From NCBI GenBank assembly GCA_002344565.1, contig DDTZ01000134.1, forward strand, positions 539 through 15,114: a stretch of 14,576 nucleotides of DNA, given 5' to 3'. The notes under the pieces are model-generated. The model had not been told where the DNA came from, searched no databases, and was given only the letters and a program-made list of their open reading frames with translations. Each line of letters starts with the position of its first letter. Positions within the stretch are counted from its first letter, which is position 1. The position numbers and the translations under genes are program-made. Below, one piece after another: positions 7,824 to 14,576 of the stretch. The DNA comes from Bdellovibrionaceae bacterium UBA2351 (GTDB lineage Bacteria > Bdellovibrionota > Bdellovibrionia > Bdellovibrionales > Bdellovibrionaceae).

Positions 7824-8480
7824 ATGAAATCAATCATCGCAGCGGCGCTAATCAGCCTGCTAACTGTCAGCCCAGTAATGGCTGAACCATCACCAAACTC
7901 AGACTGCAGTATCCGTCGCAACGGTAACTACACGGGCGAAGTGATCAAATGGAATCAGTTCTTTTCACGCGTACACCAATATTCACAAAGTAACGGCTGT
8001 TCTGTGGGCAAAATTTCATACACAGCACAAAGCGGTCGCATGTATGTTGACGGACGCAAAGTCGGCACAAACTTATCAAACAGCGAAGTGGATCGCATGA
8101 AACGTCAGTACGGTTATTCCGACTACTCATGCCCGACATTTACATGTGATGAAACTGGCTACAACTCGCCAACATATCCCGCTCCGTATCCGCCGTCATA
8201 CCCACCAAGCTACCCACCAACGTATCCAGGTGGCAGCAGCGCCTGTATCGCTAAAGTATTGGCTCGCGGTTATTCAATCTCTTCAGCACAAAACAACTGT
8301 TCAGGATTAACAACAAGCGCTGAGCTAGAGTGCGTATCTACAGTTTTAAACAACAACTACAGCCCATCGCACTTACGTAGCACATGTTCATCTGTTTCTT
8401 ATTCTCAAGCTTCATGCATTAGAAGCCGCATGAATCAGGGTTACTCGCCATCATCAGCGCGCAACCAGTGCCGTTACTAG
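7824..8480 (+). CDS. Secreted cysteine-rich protein with three C-x17-C repeats (function unknown)
   Basis: A 218-residue protein that I do not recognise. It has a clear Sec signal peptide, cleaved probably after VMA (residue 20). The first domain (about 25-108) has cysteines at 28, 59, 103 and 108. A Pro/Tyr linker (about 117-135) repeats YPPS or YPPT. The C-terminal part has three modules with cysteines 19 residues apart: C141-C159, C170-C188 and C198-C216. Inside each, the pattern is C-[IV]-x3-[LM]-x2-[GN]-Y-S, then a small/polar stretch with A or L five residues before the last C, suggesting a helical hairpin stapled by a disulfide. All ten cysteines of the mature protein could pair. The ATG start has GGGGGA three bases upstream. 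The next gene encodes three copies of the same module. A periplasmic or extracellular role is inferred only from the signal peptide. Confidence 0.88.
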   Translation: MKSIIAAALISLLTVSPVMAEPSPNSDCSIRRNGNYTGEVIKWNQFFSRVHQYSQSNGCSVGKISYTAQSGRMYVDGRKVGTNLSNSEVDRMKRQYGYSDYSCPTFTCDETGYNSPTYPAPYPPSYPPSYPPTYPGGSSACIAKVLARGYSISSAQNNCSGLTTSAELECVSTVLNNNYSPSHLRSTCSSVSYSQASCIRSRMNQGYSPSSARNQCRY

Positions 8481-8495
8481 TATTTTACTTTCTTA

Positions 8496-8520
8496 GTCGG
8501 CTCGCTTGGGGCGAGCCGAC
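8496..8520 (+). terminator. Strong perfect hairpin after the first cysteine-repeat gene, probable terminator
   Basis: GTCGGCTCGC (8496-8505) and GCGAGCCGAC (8511-8520) form a 10-bp GC-rich perfect stem with the loop TTGGG, starting 15 bases after the stop codon. The downstream sequence GGTATGTTTAGG has no proper T-run, so termination may be partial or the hairpin may mainly protect the 3' end of the mRNA. It lies between the two cysteine-repeat genes and would uncouple their expression. Confidence 0.55.
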
Positions 8521-8545
8521 GGTATGTTTAGGGTTTATTTAATTT

Positions 8546-8559
8546 AGGGGTATTCATTG
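8546..8559 (+). promoter_or_regulatory. Ribosome site deciding a TTG start
   Basis: AGGGG at 8546-8550 lies six bases before TTG 8557. An in-frame stop (TAG 8545-8547) excludes any start further upstream. The only later ATG, codon 13, would remove the basic part of the signal peptide, so TTG is preferred. Confidence 0.65.
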
Positions 8560-8898
8560 GGGTTAAAATATCGTGTATTTATCGGATCTATTATGCTGTT
8601 AGTGAGCTTAGCCAAAGCGGCTAATACGCACTCACGCCCAGCAACTCAACAATGGAATCAGTGCCGTTATGAACTCGCACAGCACGGCTACCCGGCTCAA
8701 AAACAAAACGACTTCTGTCGATTGCCAAACGCCAATCAATGGACGTGTGCGCAAATTGTTTTAAAGAAGTATCACTCATTAGAATTAGCTAAAGAAACAT
8801 GCCTTAATGCACGCTCAAGCGAGGTCACATGTTACACTCAAATTTTGAATCGTAACTTTGATCCTTATGTCGCCAAGCGTGTTTGCAAGCTAAATTAA
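8557..8898 (+). CDS. Small secreted cysteine-rich protein made of three C-x17-C repeats (function unknown)
   Basis: A 113-residue protein from a TTG start, not recognised as a named family. The signal peptide has Lys4 and Arg6, a hydrophobic core and a probable cut after AKA (residue 21). The mature protein is almost wholly three modules: C36-C54, C64-C82 and C92-C110, each with 17 residues between the cysteines and exactly 9 residues between modules. This is the spacing found in the C-terminal part of the neighbour at 7824, which implies a shared origin by duplication. It lacks the neighbour's first domain and Pro/Tyr linker. All six cysteines can pair one to one. It ends four bases from the convergent ccsA stop. 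Whether it is co-transcribed with its neighbour is unclear because of the hairpin at 8496-8520. Confidence 0.82.
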   Translation: MGLKYRVFIGSIMLLVSLAKAANTHSRPATQQWNQCRYELAQHGYPAQKQNDFCRLPNANQWTCAQIVLKKYHSLELAKETCLNARSSEVTCYTQILNRNFDPYVAKRVCKLN

Positions 8899-8912
8899 AT
8901 AGTTAGGCTTTT
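8887..8912. terminator. Possible weak shared terminator spanning two convergent stop codons
   Basis: AAGCTAA (8887-8893) can pair with TTAGGCTT (8903-8910) with one bulged G, and TT follows on the plus strand. The stem covers the last codons of the second cysteine-repeat gene and the ccsA stop. The convergent stop codons are only four bases apart, so any terminator must overlap coding sequence. The stem is short and AT-rich. Confidence 0.25.
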
Positions 8913-10561
8913 ACGTCTTTTAATCGCGCATTTCTCACCACAGCTGTATAAACAACCAATAGTAAATGAGCGACCACGAATGCGGTAACATACTCAACAC
9001 CGCCCGCGCCAAATCCATAAGAATGCAATCCGGCACCTAAAACAAAGTTGACCCCATACCAAGCCATGATAACCAATGAGAACGTCAACACGCCACAGGC
9101 CACCATACCAAACTCTCTGACCCAACCAACCAACCGGCCGTGGATGACAGCTAAATATCCTAGCAAGGCGATCAAGGCCCACGTTTCCTTTGGGTCCCAT
9201 CCCCAGAAACGACCCCATGAATAATCGGCCCAAATACCACCCAAGATAATCCCAGGCGCCAAAAACACAACCCCGATTTGGATCGCGCGATAAATCGACA
9301 TCACGATAGCTTTAATTTTCTCTTTATTTTGAGCTTCGCCTTTTAGGAAATAAATAAGACCAATATCACCTAAAGCAAATGCTAAAAAGAACGCTGCGTA
9401 GCTCACCGTGATTGTCATCACGTGAATCGTTAACCAGTAGTTACTTCTCAACACCGGCTCCAGCGGCTGCAATGACGGGTCTAAAACCACAGGGGCCGTG
9501 TCTGCAATGATCATCCCGAATGCAGCTATCAGCGCACCTGCCATAATAATGAATTTAAATTTATAAATCTTCTCTAAGATACCCGCAAATACGATGCTAC
9601 CCCAGGCCACCCACACCACAGTTTCATACATATTTGTTACTGGCGCACGGTCCATCAAGTACGACCGAATGGCGAAACCTATGGTATGTAAACCAAAACC
9701 AAGGAACAACAATACCCACGCCGGCGTCATTGCTCCGTTCTTGTTCGTGATCCAAGAGAACAGCACGATCACCGCGCCTAATAGATAAAAAATGTAAGAC
9801 CATTTAAATGGATGAAATCTGTTATAAAACGACTCAACATCAATTTTGGTCGCATTCGCATACATTTCAGGGTTTTCTGCGCGTGCTATATCTTGAAACG
9901 CCAAAACCTTTTGATCCAAGTCGATTTTGGCAGCGGCGACTTCAGATTCGGCCCGACCCTCCGCCATTCCGCCAATGAGTGTAATAAAACTTTTTGTTAA
10001 TTCTAAAAATTTTTCTTGAGCCGGCCCCGGTTGCATGTCCGCGACGGAAATCCATGTATTACCTTCCTTAGGAGGCAACACACGAATCATACGACCCGTA
10101 GCGATTTCACTGAACACAAAGTATTGATTTTCCAAACGTTGAAGCGCCTGAAAATACGGAGTGAGTTTTTCTTTAGTTTCACGCTTACTTGCAAGCTCGG
10201 CACGCAGTTCAGAAAACTTGGCTCCGGAAAACAGCTCATCACCTTTGTAGTAACGCTTTTGAGTATCCAGTCCAAGGCGAGTTAAAACATCGAAATTACG
10301 AACTTCAAATAGTTCTTTAGATTGCCACGTTTGAGGCGCCAGCATCCAGGTAAGAATGATTTCGTAAGCATCCCGCTTTTCATATTTTTGTTTACCGTAC
10401 ACGAGCTCAAGCATTTCACGAGCAAAACTATCAAATGGCTTAACTCGGCCATCCGCTTGCACCGGAAGACCACGCAAAGCCTCACCGGTTTTTTCTTGAA
10501 ACACTCCCGCAAAAGCCAGAGTTGAAAATAAAAATAAAACACTCAATACAACGGATTTCAT
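8903..10561 (-). CDS. ccsA: System II cytochrome c biogenesis protein CcsA/ResC with periplasmic N-terminal extension
   Basis: Membrane protein of 552 residues that, with ResB, exports heme and ligates it to CxxCH apocytochromes in the periplasm. The heme-handling WWD motif is seen as WGRFWGWDPKETW at residues 449-461. Candidate heme-ligating histidines are H380, H474 and H513. APVTNMYETVVW is a further family stretch. Residues 1-18 form a signal peptide, followed by a soluble region of about 210 residues beginning near GLPVQADGRVKPFDSFARE; similar extensions occur in CcsA of several non-Bacillus lineages. About eight transmembrane segments fill the remainder. The start has AAGGAG six bases upstream, overlapping the resB stop (gap nine bases), so the two form an operon. 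Substrates here would include ActA and ActE. Confidence 0.93.
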   Translation of the reverse strand: MKSVVLSVLFLFSTLAFAGVFQEKTGEALRGLPVQADGRVKPFDSFAREMLELVYGKQKYEKRDAYEIILTWMLAPQTWQSKELFEVRNFDVLTRLGLDTQKRYYKGDELFSGAKFSELRAELASKRETKEKLTPYFQALQRLENQYFVFSEIATGRMIRVLPPKEGNTWISVADMQPGPAQEKFLELTKSFITLIGGMAEGRAESEVAAAKIDLDQKVLAFQDIARAENPEMYANATKIDVESFYNRFHPFKWSYIFYLLGAVIVLFSWITNKNGAMTPAWVLLFLGFGLHTIGFAIRSYLMDRAPVTNMYETVVWVAWGSIVFAGILEKIYKFKFIIMAGALIAAFGMIIADTAPVVLDPSLQPLEPVLRSNYWLTIHVMTITVSYAAFFLAFALGDIGLIYFLKGEAQNKEKIKAIVMSIYRAIQIGVVFLAPGIILGGIWADYSWGRFWGWDPKETWALIALLGYLAVIHGRLVGWVREFGMVACGVLTFSLVIMAWYGVNFVLGAGLHSYGFGAGGVEYVTAFVVAHLLLVVYTAVVRNARLKDVKA

Positions 10562-10570
10562 GTGAACTCC

Positions 10571-11953
10571 TTACGATTTCTTAGCGGGTGGATTTGCTGG
10601 AACACCTGTACCTAAACGTTTGAAATAAAATAAAAATATAATCCCCAAAGTCATGATCAACGAGCCTAAGTATTTCAACCAGCGCCCCGGGTCTTTATTA
10701 ATTGAGAATATAGACGCTACCGGCTGCCCCATAGGTCCGTCTTGGAAGCTGGCCTGGTAAATCGTAAGTCCATTGTGCTTAAGTGGCTCGTTCATTGAAA
10801 TTTCACGTTCACCCAAATCTTTAATAGATACGACCGAACGATAGCTCATCGCCCGCGCCGTTCCCTGGTACTTTTCCATATGGAATTGATTTAAGTATAT
10901 CGGAAAACCTATATCAAAGCGACGATTACCATAGCTTACAAAGAAAACAGCGTCGTCTGCAAAGAATTTAACTGTATCATTAATCAACATCCAGTGTTTT
11001 GTCTTACCTTGAAACTCAACCTCAACAGCTTCCGTCGTTAAAGGCGTCGGCACAGCACGAGATTCCACTTTCCACTTTTCTTCGGCCTTAGGAAGATAGC
11101 GCAGAATTCGAAGCTCTAGACCCATCCAACCCGTTGGGACAGCTTGACCTTCTTCGATGGTTCCTTCTTTTTTAGGATCAATTTGATCCTTTGAAAACAG
11201 GGCGTAGCGAATTTTATTGCCATCGACTTTCATGTAAATTTCATTCACGCCCATTCCGGCTGGAGGGATCGTCCCGAAATGAACACGCAAGGGCCCAAGA
11301 TCAATACTCACCACGTGAGTCGGATTTCGTTGAACCAGCCACTCAATAAAATTGGCCTGGCCGTTTGTTATTTGAAAACGAATACCCGAGCCCAATTTTT
11401 GATTGTCTGAAGCTATGGTTTCTCGGCTGGCTACCGCGTAGGGATAGTAATTTGTAAATTTAACACCGATTTGATCTTTATATACACTAAATGGTTTTTC
11501 TGGAGTCGGCGGATTTCTAAAGAAATCGACTTCGTTTTCAAAAATTTTGGAATAATTCGTTCCATCGTAAGAGGAGTACACTGTGATATCCGTTTTCGGT
11601 AAGCTTACAAAACGATTTTCATCCCCAATTCCAACCCGCATGCTGCCATCGATACCGAATTGATTTGTAATCAATTGACCCGCCATAATGCACAAAATTC
11701 CAACATGGGCGAAGATAAATGAAATATGTCGCAGCTTCCACGGCCAACGATCCACCATTACAGCAATCAGATTTACAGCGAACACGCCCATTACAATATT
11801 CATGTAGATGGAATCGTAAACTAATTTTTTGGCAGCGGCGGCATCGTATTTGGACTCAACGAATGTTCCAATTGCGGTCAGAGTGGCGATACCGATGATT
11901 ACAATCACGGCTAACTTTATAGATGCTAAAAACTTCAACACTTTTTTATACAT
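10571..11953 (-). CDS. resB: System II cytochrome c biogenesis protein ResB (Ccs1)
   Basis: Partner of CcsA in heme delivery and attachment, 460 residues. Three transmembrane segments near the N-terminus (about 9-31, 49-68, 74-96) and one near the C-terminus (about 428-444) bracket a large periplasmic domain, the usual ResB layout. Towards its end MNEPLKHNGLTIYQASFQ matches the family's characteristic PL...G...YQ stretch. RHISFIFAHVGIL in segment 3 offers candidate heme-ligating histidines. The first codon has no recognisable ribosome site (TGTGGCCAA precedes it), and a TATAAT box ends only nine bases upstream, so the mRNA may be almost leaderless. It is followed nine bases later by ccsA. Confidence 0.93.
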   Translation of the reverse strand: MYKKVLKFLASIKLAVIVIIGIATLTAIGTFVESKYDAAAAKKLVYDSIYMNIVMGVFAVNLIAVMVDRWPWKLRHISFIFAHVGILCIMAGQLITNQFGIDGSMRVGIGDENRFVSLPKTDITVYSSYDGTNYSKIFENEVDFFRNPPTPEKPFSVYKDQIGVKFTNYYPYAVASRETIASDNQKLGSGIRFQITNGQANFIEWLVQRNPTHVVSIDLGPLRVHFGTIPPAGMGVNEIYMKVDGNKIRYALFSKDQIDPKKEGTIEEGQAVPTGWMGLELRILRYLPKAEEKWKVESRAVPTPLTTEAVEVEFQGKTKHWMLINDTVKFFADDAVFFVSYGNRRFDIGFPIYLNQFHMEKYQGTARAMSYRSVVSIKDLGEREISMNEPLKHNGLTIYQASFQDGPMGQPVASIFSINKDPGRWLKYLGSLIMTLGIIFLFYFKRLGTGVPANPPAKKS

Positions 11954-11962
11954 TTGGCCACA

Positions 11963-11992
11963 ATTATAGACCTCAAAAAAGCGCTAAGTCTA
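11963..11992 (-). promoter_or_regulatory. resB promoter, predicted to give a nearly leaderless mRNA
   Basis: On the minus strand TAGACT (11992-11987) and a perfect TATAAT (11968-11963) are 18 bases apart. Nine bases separate TATAAT from the resB ATG, so transcription would begin about 3-4 bases before the start codon. No ribosome site is present, which agrees with this reading. Confidence 0.55.
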
Positions 11993-12014
11993 TTGGAATT
12001 TAAAAAAACGCAGG

Positions 12015-12806
12015 TTACAAATTATCTTTTATATAACTCAGAGCTCTTTTTAGTTTCTCGGAAACTTTTGTGTACTCAGGATTTATCTTCTTTGTGTCTT
12101 CATTCATATAAAGAGCCCGACTCATTTCAACCTGCAATACCTGCTGCCCTTCTTGTGGTTTTCCGTACTCTTCCGTTAGTCGACCACCTTTATAGGGCCA
12201 ATTATAACCCACTTTGAAACCAGCTGTGACATAGGCCGCAATTACGAGATCACGAAAACTTCGAGAACAACTCCGCTGATTTGAATCCGAAATCACGATA
12301 TCCGCACGCGTTTCTCCAGGGTCCAAATGCATGGACGTTCCTAAAGACGGCATCGAGTGCAAGTCTAAATGATATATCGTTTGTTTGCCCGTTTCCGCGC
12401 GAAGCTTAGCGTACATTTCCCTAACCTGCTTATGAAAGGGTTCGTAAATTAGGTTTCTCAGTTTTGTATGCGTGTCAAGAGACATAGGCACCTGAATTAG
12501 TTTTTCTTTAAATGTCGTTACAGACCAATGGAAACCACGCTCGAAGCCTTTTACATTGGCGGCACCGACCACCGACGATTGATCAATATCCTGAGGCAAA
12601 CGATTCAAATCTACGGCATAACGATGCCATTCTGTTTTCACTAGTGGCAAAGACAACGATCTGATGCTTTCATCATAAAGAACATCTACGTAACGATCCA
12701 CATCTCGCATAAGCATAGGTTCTGATAAGTTTAACAACCACGGCGTAAGGTCAGGGATTTTTTCACCAGAATGAGGAATCGTTACAAAAAAAGGTTTTTG
12801 ACTCAA
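12015..12806 (-). CDS. N-formylglutamate amidohydrolase family protein
   Basis: A 263-residue cytoplasmic enzyme of the N-formylglutamate amidohydrolase (FGase) family, whose founding members hydrolyse N-formyl-L-glutamate to glutamate and formate. Family features in order: IPHSGEKIP near the N-terminus, DVDRYVDVLY, VDLNRLP, IYHLDLHSMP (probable metal and catalytic residues), ADIVISD, NWPYKGG and LQVEMSRALYMNE. Length is normal and there is no signal peptide. The start is TTG at 12806 with a strong AAGGAGG five bases upstream. No other histidine-degradation genes are in the window, so the true substrate is open; the family also contains members acting on other N-formyl or related amides. The T-run at 12008-12002, just after the gene, has no clear stem. 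Confidence 0.85.
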   Translation of the reverse strand: MSQKPFFVTIPHSGEKIPDLTPWLLNLSEPMLMRDVDRYVDVLYDESIRSLSLPLVKTEWHRYAVDLNRLPQDIDQSSVVGAANVKGFERGFHWSVTTFKEKLIQVPMSLDTHTKLRNLIYEPFHKQVREMYAKLRAETGKQTIYHLDLHSMPSLGTSMHLDPGETRADIVISDSNQRSCSRSFRDLVIAAYVTAGFKVGYNWPYKGGRLTEEYGKPQEGQQVLQVEMSRALYMNEDTKKINPEYTKVSEKLKRALSYIKDNL

Positions 12807-12826
12807 TCGAGCCTCCTTGTCACAAT
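12798..12826 (+). promoter_or_regulatory. Candidate pduO promoter, overlapping the divergent gene
   Basis: TTGACT (12798-12803) and CACAAT (12821-12826) are 17 bases apart, matching 5 and 4 of 6 positions of the sigma-70 consensus. The -10 ends nine bases before ATG 12836, so the transcript would have a leader of only about three bases. The -35 lies in the first codons of the divergent amidohydrolase gene, and the spacer contains that gene's ribosome site. Confidence 0.45.
12804..12818 (-). promoter_or_regulatory. Ribosome site deciding a TTG start
   Basis: AAGGAGG (12818-12812) followed by CTCGA and TTG (12806-12804) is a near-ideal ribosome site at ideal distance. The encoded start, SQKPFFVTIPHSGE, puts the family's first motif at the usual place, so the TTG is well supported. 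Confidence 0.75.
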
Positions 12827-12835
12827 AACGCTAGC

Positions 12836-13420
12836 ATGACTGACGGTAATAAAAAATCAAAACTTTATACACGCACAGGCGACAAAGGCAAAACGAGGTT
12901 AGTCGATGGCTCGTCCGTCCAGAAATTCAACCTGCGTGTAGATGCCTACGGCACCGTCGATGAGCTTAACTCATATCTAGGTGTTGTGCGCCTCCACTGC
13001 ACTCATCATGGTGTTGAAAATGATTTTTTGGGTCGCATTCAAAATCATTTGTTCCGTGTTGGGAGCTTATTAGCATGCCAAGATGCAAATACATTTAAAC
13101 TGTTGCCACAAATCAATGTCACTCATATCGAGTCTCTTGAAAAAAAAATTGACGAACTGGATGCACAGCTCCCGGCCCTTAAAAACTTCATTCTTCCCTA
13201 TGGTGACGCCGCCAGCACACATGCGCAGTATGCGCGGACGTTGTGTCGTCGCGCCGAACGTCGTTCGGTGGAGGTGGCTGATACCTTCGATAAAGACGCG
13301 CAATTATTAAGCGACGTACTGATCTATCTCAATCGATTGAGCGATTTACTATTTGTATACTCCCGTTGGTTCAACTTGAAATCTCAACAACCAGAAATGA
13401 TCTGGGATAAAGAAGTCTAA
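12836..13420 (+). CDS. pduO: PduO-type cob(I)alamin adenosyltransferase
   Basis: Transfers the 5'-deoxyadenosyl group of ATP to cob(I)alamin to make adenosylcobalamin; cytoplasmic; 194 residues, a normal length. The N-terminal ATP-binding stretch is YTRTGDKGKTRLVDGSSVQK (about residues 11-30), followed by DAYGTVDELNSYLG. Later come FILPYGD, which usually reads FILPGG, then ARTLCRRAERRSVEV and YLNRLSDLLFVYSRW, all typical of the family. No ribosome site precedes ATG 12836 (AACGCTAGC), in agreement with a leaderless mRNA. It is divergent from the amidohydrolase with 29 bases between start codons, and the next gene begins four bases after its stop, so those two are probably co-transcribed. The adenosylcobalamin-dependent enzyme it would serve is not in the window. 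Confidence 0.92.
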   Translation: MTDGNKKSKLYTRTGDKGKTRLVDGSSVQKFNLRVDAYGTVDELNSYLGVVRLHCTHHGVENDFLGRIQNHLFRVGSLLACQDANTFKLLPQINVTHIESLEKKIDELDAQLPALKNFILPYGDAASTHAQYARTLCRRAERRSVEVADTFDKDAQLLSDVLIYLNRLSDLLFVYSRWFNLKSQQPEMIWDKEV

Positions 13421-13424
13421 AACT

Positions 13425-14555
13425 ATGCGCTTAGAATTAGCTCAAATGTCTCAAAATGAAGAACTATTAGAGTTCTACAGTCGATTCCCGTTAGAAAATT
13501 TTATTCAGTTAAAATTAGATCGCGCACGCGATTTTTTTAAATACTACAACATTCAGTCAGACCAATTCGTGTCTTATATTCTACGCGACGATAAGTCGGC
13601 AATTTTGGGCCATGTGGCGTTCTTAATTGAAACTGTGATGATCGAAGGTAAAGCTACACGTATAGCTTGGGCCCGCGACTTGCGTATTTCGCCAGAACGC
13701 AAAGCCATCTTACATTGGACGGAACACACCAAAAATGTGTTTGCAGAAGTTCGCAAGATTTTTAGTGTTGATTATTTTATGACGACATTAAACATGAATG
13801 AACTCGTCGCTTTAAATACATTCATTCGCCCGCGCACACAAAAGCGTTTCATGCCTCGTTATTTCCTGTATCGCAAATTTGATTTAGTAACTCTGCATGG
13901 GCAGTTCCCGTTTACATACGCACCGGATTCGAAGCTAAAAATTCGTCGCGGCAATCCGAACCAAGCTGATCAGTATATCGCCTACTTACTTAAGAAAAAT
14001 CAAGACTATGCGTTTAGCTTATATACAAATAAAGAAAACTTCCTAGAAATGATGGATCGCTGGACCTCCCTCAGCTGGGAAGATTTCTTCATTGCCTTTG
14101 ATTCGAAAGACAATATCGTAGGAATGATGAGTTCCTGGTCAAGCGCCGGCGTACAAGATTTTATCCCATTACGCTATTCCCTGCGCGCCCACAATTTTCG
14201 TCAATTTCTAAAATTCGGAAAGATGTTCTCTTGGAGTCGAACGCTAACAAAGCCGTATCATCGTATAAAAATCGAAGCCTCACTCAATTTCCGGAGCCTG
14301 AATCACATCTACGTTGACCACCCGGACGTTTTTCACAGTCTGTTATGGAAAGCGTACGATGAAGCACGTGACAACGAATTCCTAGTCTACGCACGCGATC
14401 GGAAAAATATAAATTTAAAACCGCCACTCGGCTGGATTTCCGCAGAACAAACCTACGGTCTATACTGCACGATCCTCCCCGACGAAGAGATTCCCTCATT
14501 CCTACACCCAAGCCACGAAGGCCTAATGAACATAGAAACCCTAAGATTCCTATAA
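13425..14555 (+). CDS. GNAT-like acyltransferase-fold protein of unknown function
   Basis: A 376-residue soluble protein without signal peptide or membrane segment. The first half (about 1-150) looks like a GNAT fold: SYILRDDKSAILGHVAFLIE resembles a central strand pair, followed by RIAWARDLRISPERK, where GNAT proteins have the acyl-CoA-facing strand and loop. The second half has a similar pair in FFIAFDSKDNIVGMMSSW, so a tandem GNAT arrangement is likely. A typical Q/RxxGxG/A acetyl-CoA loop is not obvious. It starts four bases after pduO, with only a weak ribosome site (AAAGAAG), so translation may be coupled. Family assignment is moderate and substrate unknown. Confidence 0.75.
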   Translation: MRLELAQMSQNEELLEFYSRFPLENFIQLKLDRARDFFKYYNIQSDQFVSYILRDDKSAILGHVAFLIETVMIEGKATRIAWARDLRISPERKAILHWTEHTKNVFAEVRKIFSVDYFMTTLNMNELVALNTFIRPRTQKRFMPRYFLYRKFDLVTLHGQFPFTYAPDSKLKIRRGNPNQADQYIAYLLKKNQDYAFSLYTNKENFLEMMDRWTSLSWEDFFIAFDSKDNIVGMMSSWSSAGVQDFIPLRYSLRAHNFRQFLKFGKMFSWSRTLTKPYHRIKIEASLNFRSLNHIYVDHPDVFHSLLWKAYDEARDNEFLVYARDRKNINLKPPLGWISAEQTYGLYCTILPDEEIPSFLHPSHEGLMNIETLRFL

Positions 14556-14576
14556 CCAAAAGGTACCAGCTCCTAA

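Noticed and set aside
7824..8898. Reading the cysteine pairs as cytochrome c or twin CX9C/CX3C proteins
   Set aside because: No CxxCH occurs, and the cysteine spacing is 17 residues in every module, not 9 or 3.
11954..12217. 87-residue plus-strand frame across the resB-amidohydrolase gap
   Set aside because: It begins in the resB promoter region and runs antisense into the amidohydrolase gene; the composition is not protein-like.

Overview
The window is a stretch of bacterial chromosome built around respiration and cytochrome c maturation. Gene content and style (alternative complex III, System II cytochrome c biogenesis with an N-terminally extended CcsA, moderately AT-rich DNA, TTG starts, a tandem GNAT-like protein) suggest Bdellovibrionota, for example a low-GC Bdellovibrio. 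That placement is inference from resemblance and was not checked by search. No tRNA, rRNA, CRISPR array or insertion sequence was seen.

Layout. Positions 7176 down to 1 (minus strand) hold a tightly packed actABCDEF operon for alternative complex III (quinol:cytochrome c oxidoreductase): pentaheme ActA, the large iron-sulfur subunit ActB, the NrfD-type membrane subunit ActC, the small membrane protein ActD, the monoheme lipoprotein ActE, and ActF, which runs off the left edge. Three of the five junctions are the one-base TAATG overlap. Positions 7177-7823 are a 647-base non-coding gap with probable promoters, a 13-base direct repeat and two hairpins. Positions 7824-8898 (plus strand) carry two small secreted cysteine-rich proteins of unknown function, each with three copies of the same C-x17-C module. 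Positions 11953 down to 8903 (minus strand) are resB-ccsA, the System II machinery that moves heme across the membrane and attaches it to apocytochromes. Next come an N-formylglutamate amidohydrolase-like gene (minus) and, divergent from it across only 29 bases, a PduO-type cobalamin adenosyltransferase followed by a tandem GNAT-like protein of unknown function (plus).

How it fits together. ActA and ActE need covalent heme (six CxxCH sites in all), and ResB/CcsA would install it, so the two minus-strand blocks form one functional theme: quinol oxidation passing electrons to a periplasmic cytochrome c or terminal oxidase. The two cysteine-repeat genes sit between these blocks on the opposite strand and look like an accessory insertion. 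They are the least explained genes in the window and the best candidates for something new. Also worth checking are two promoters that appear to give nearly leaderless mRNAs (resB and pduO) and the extremely compact divergent control region at 12807-12835.
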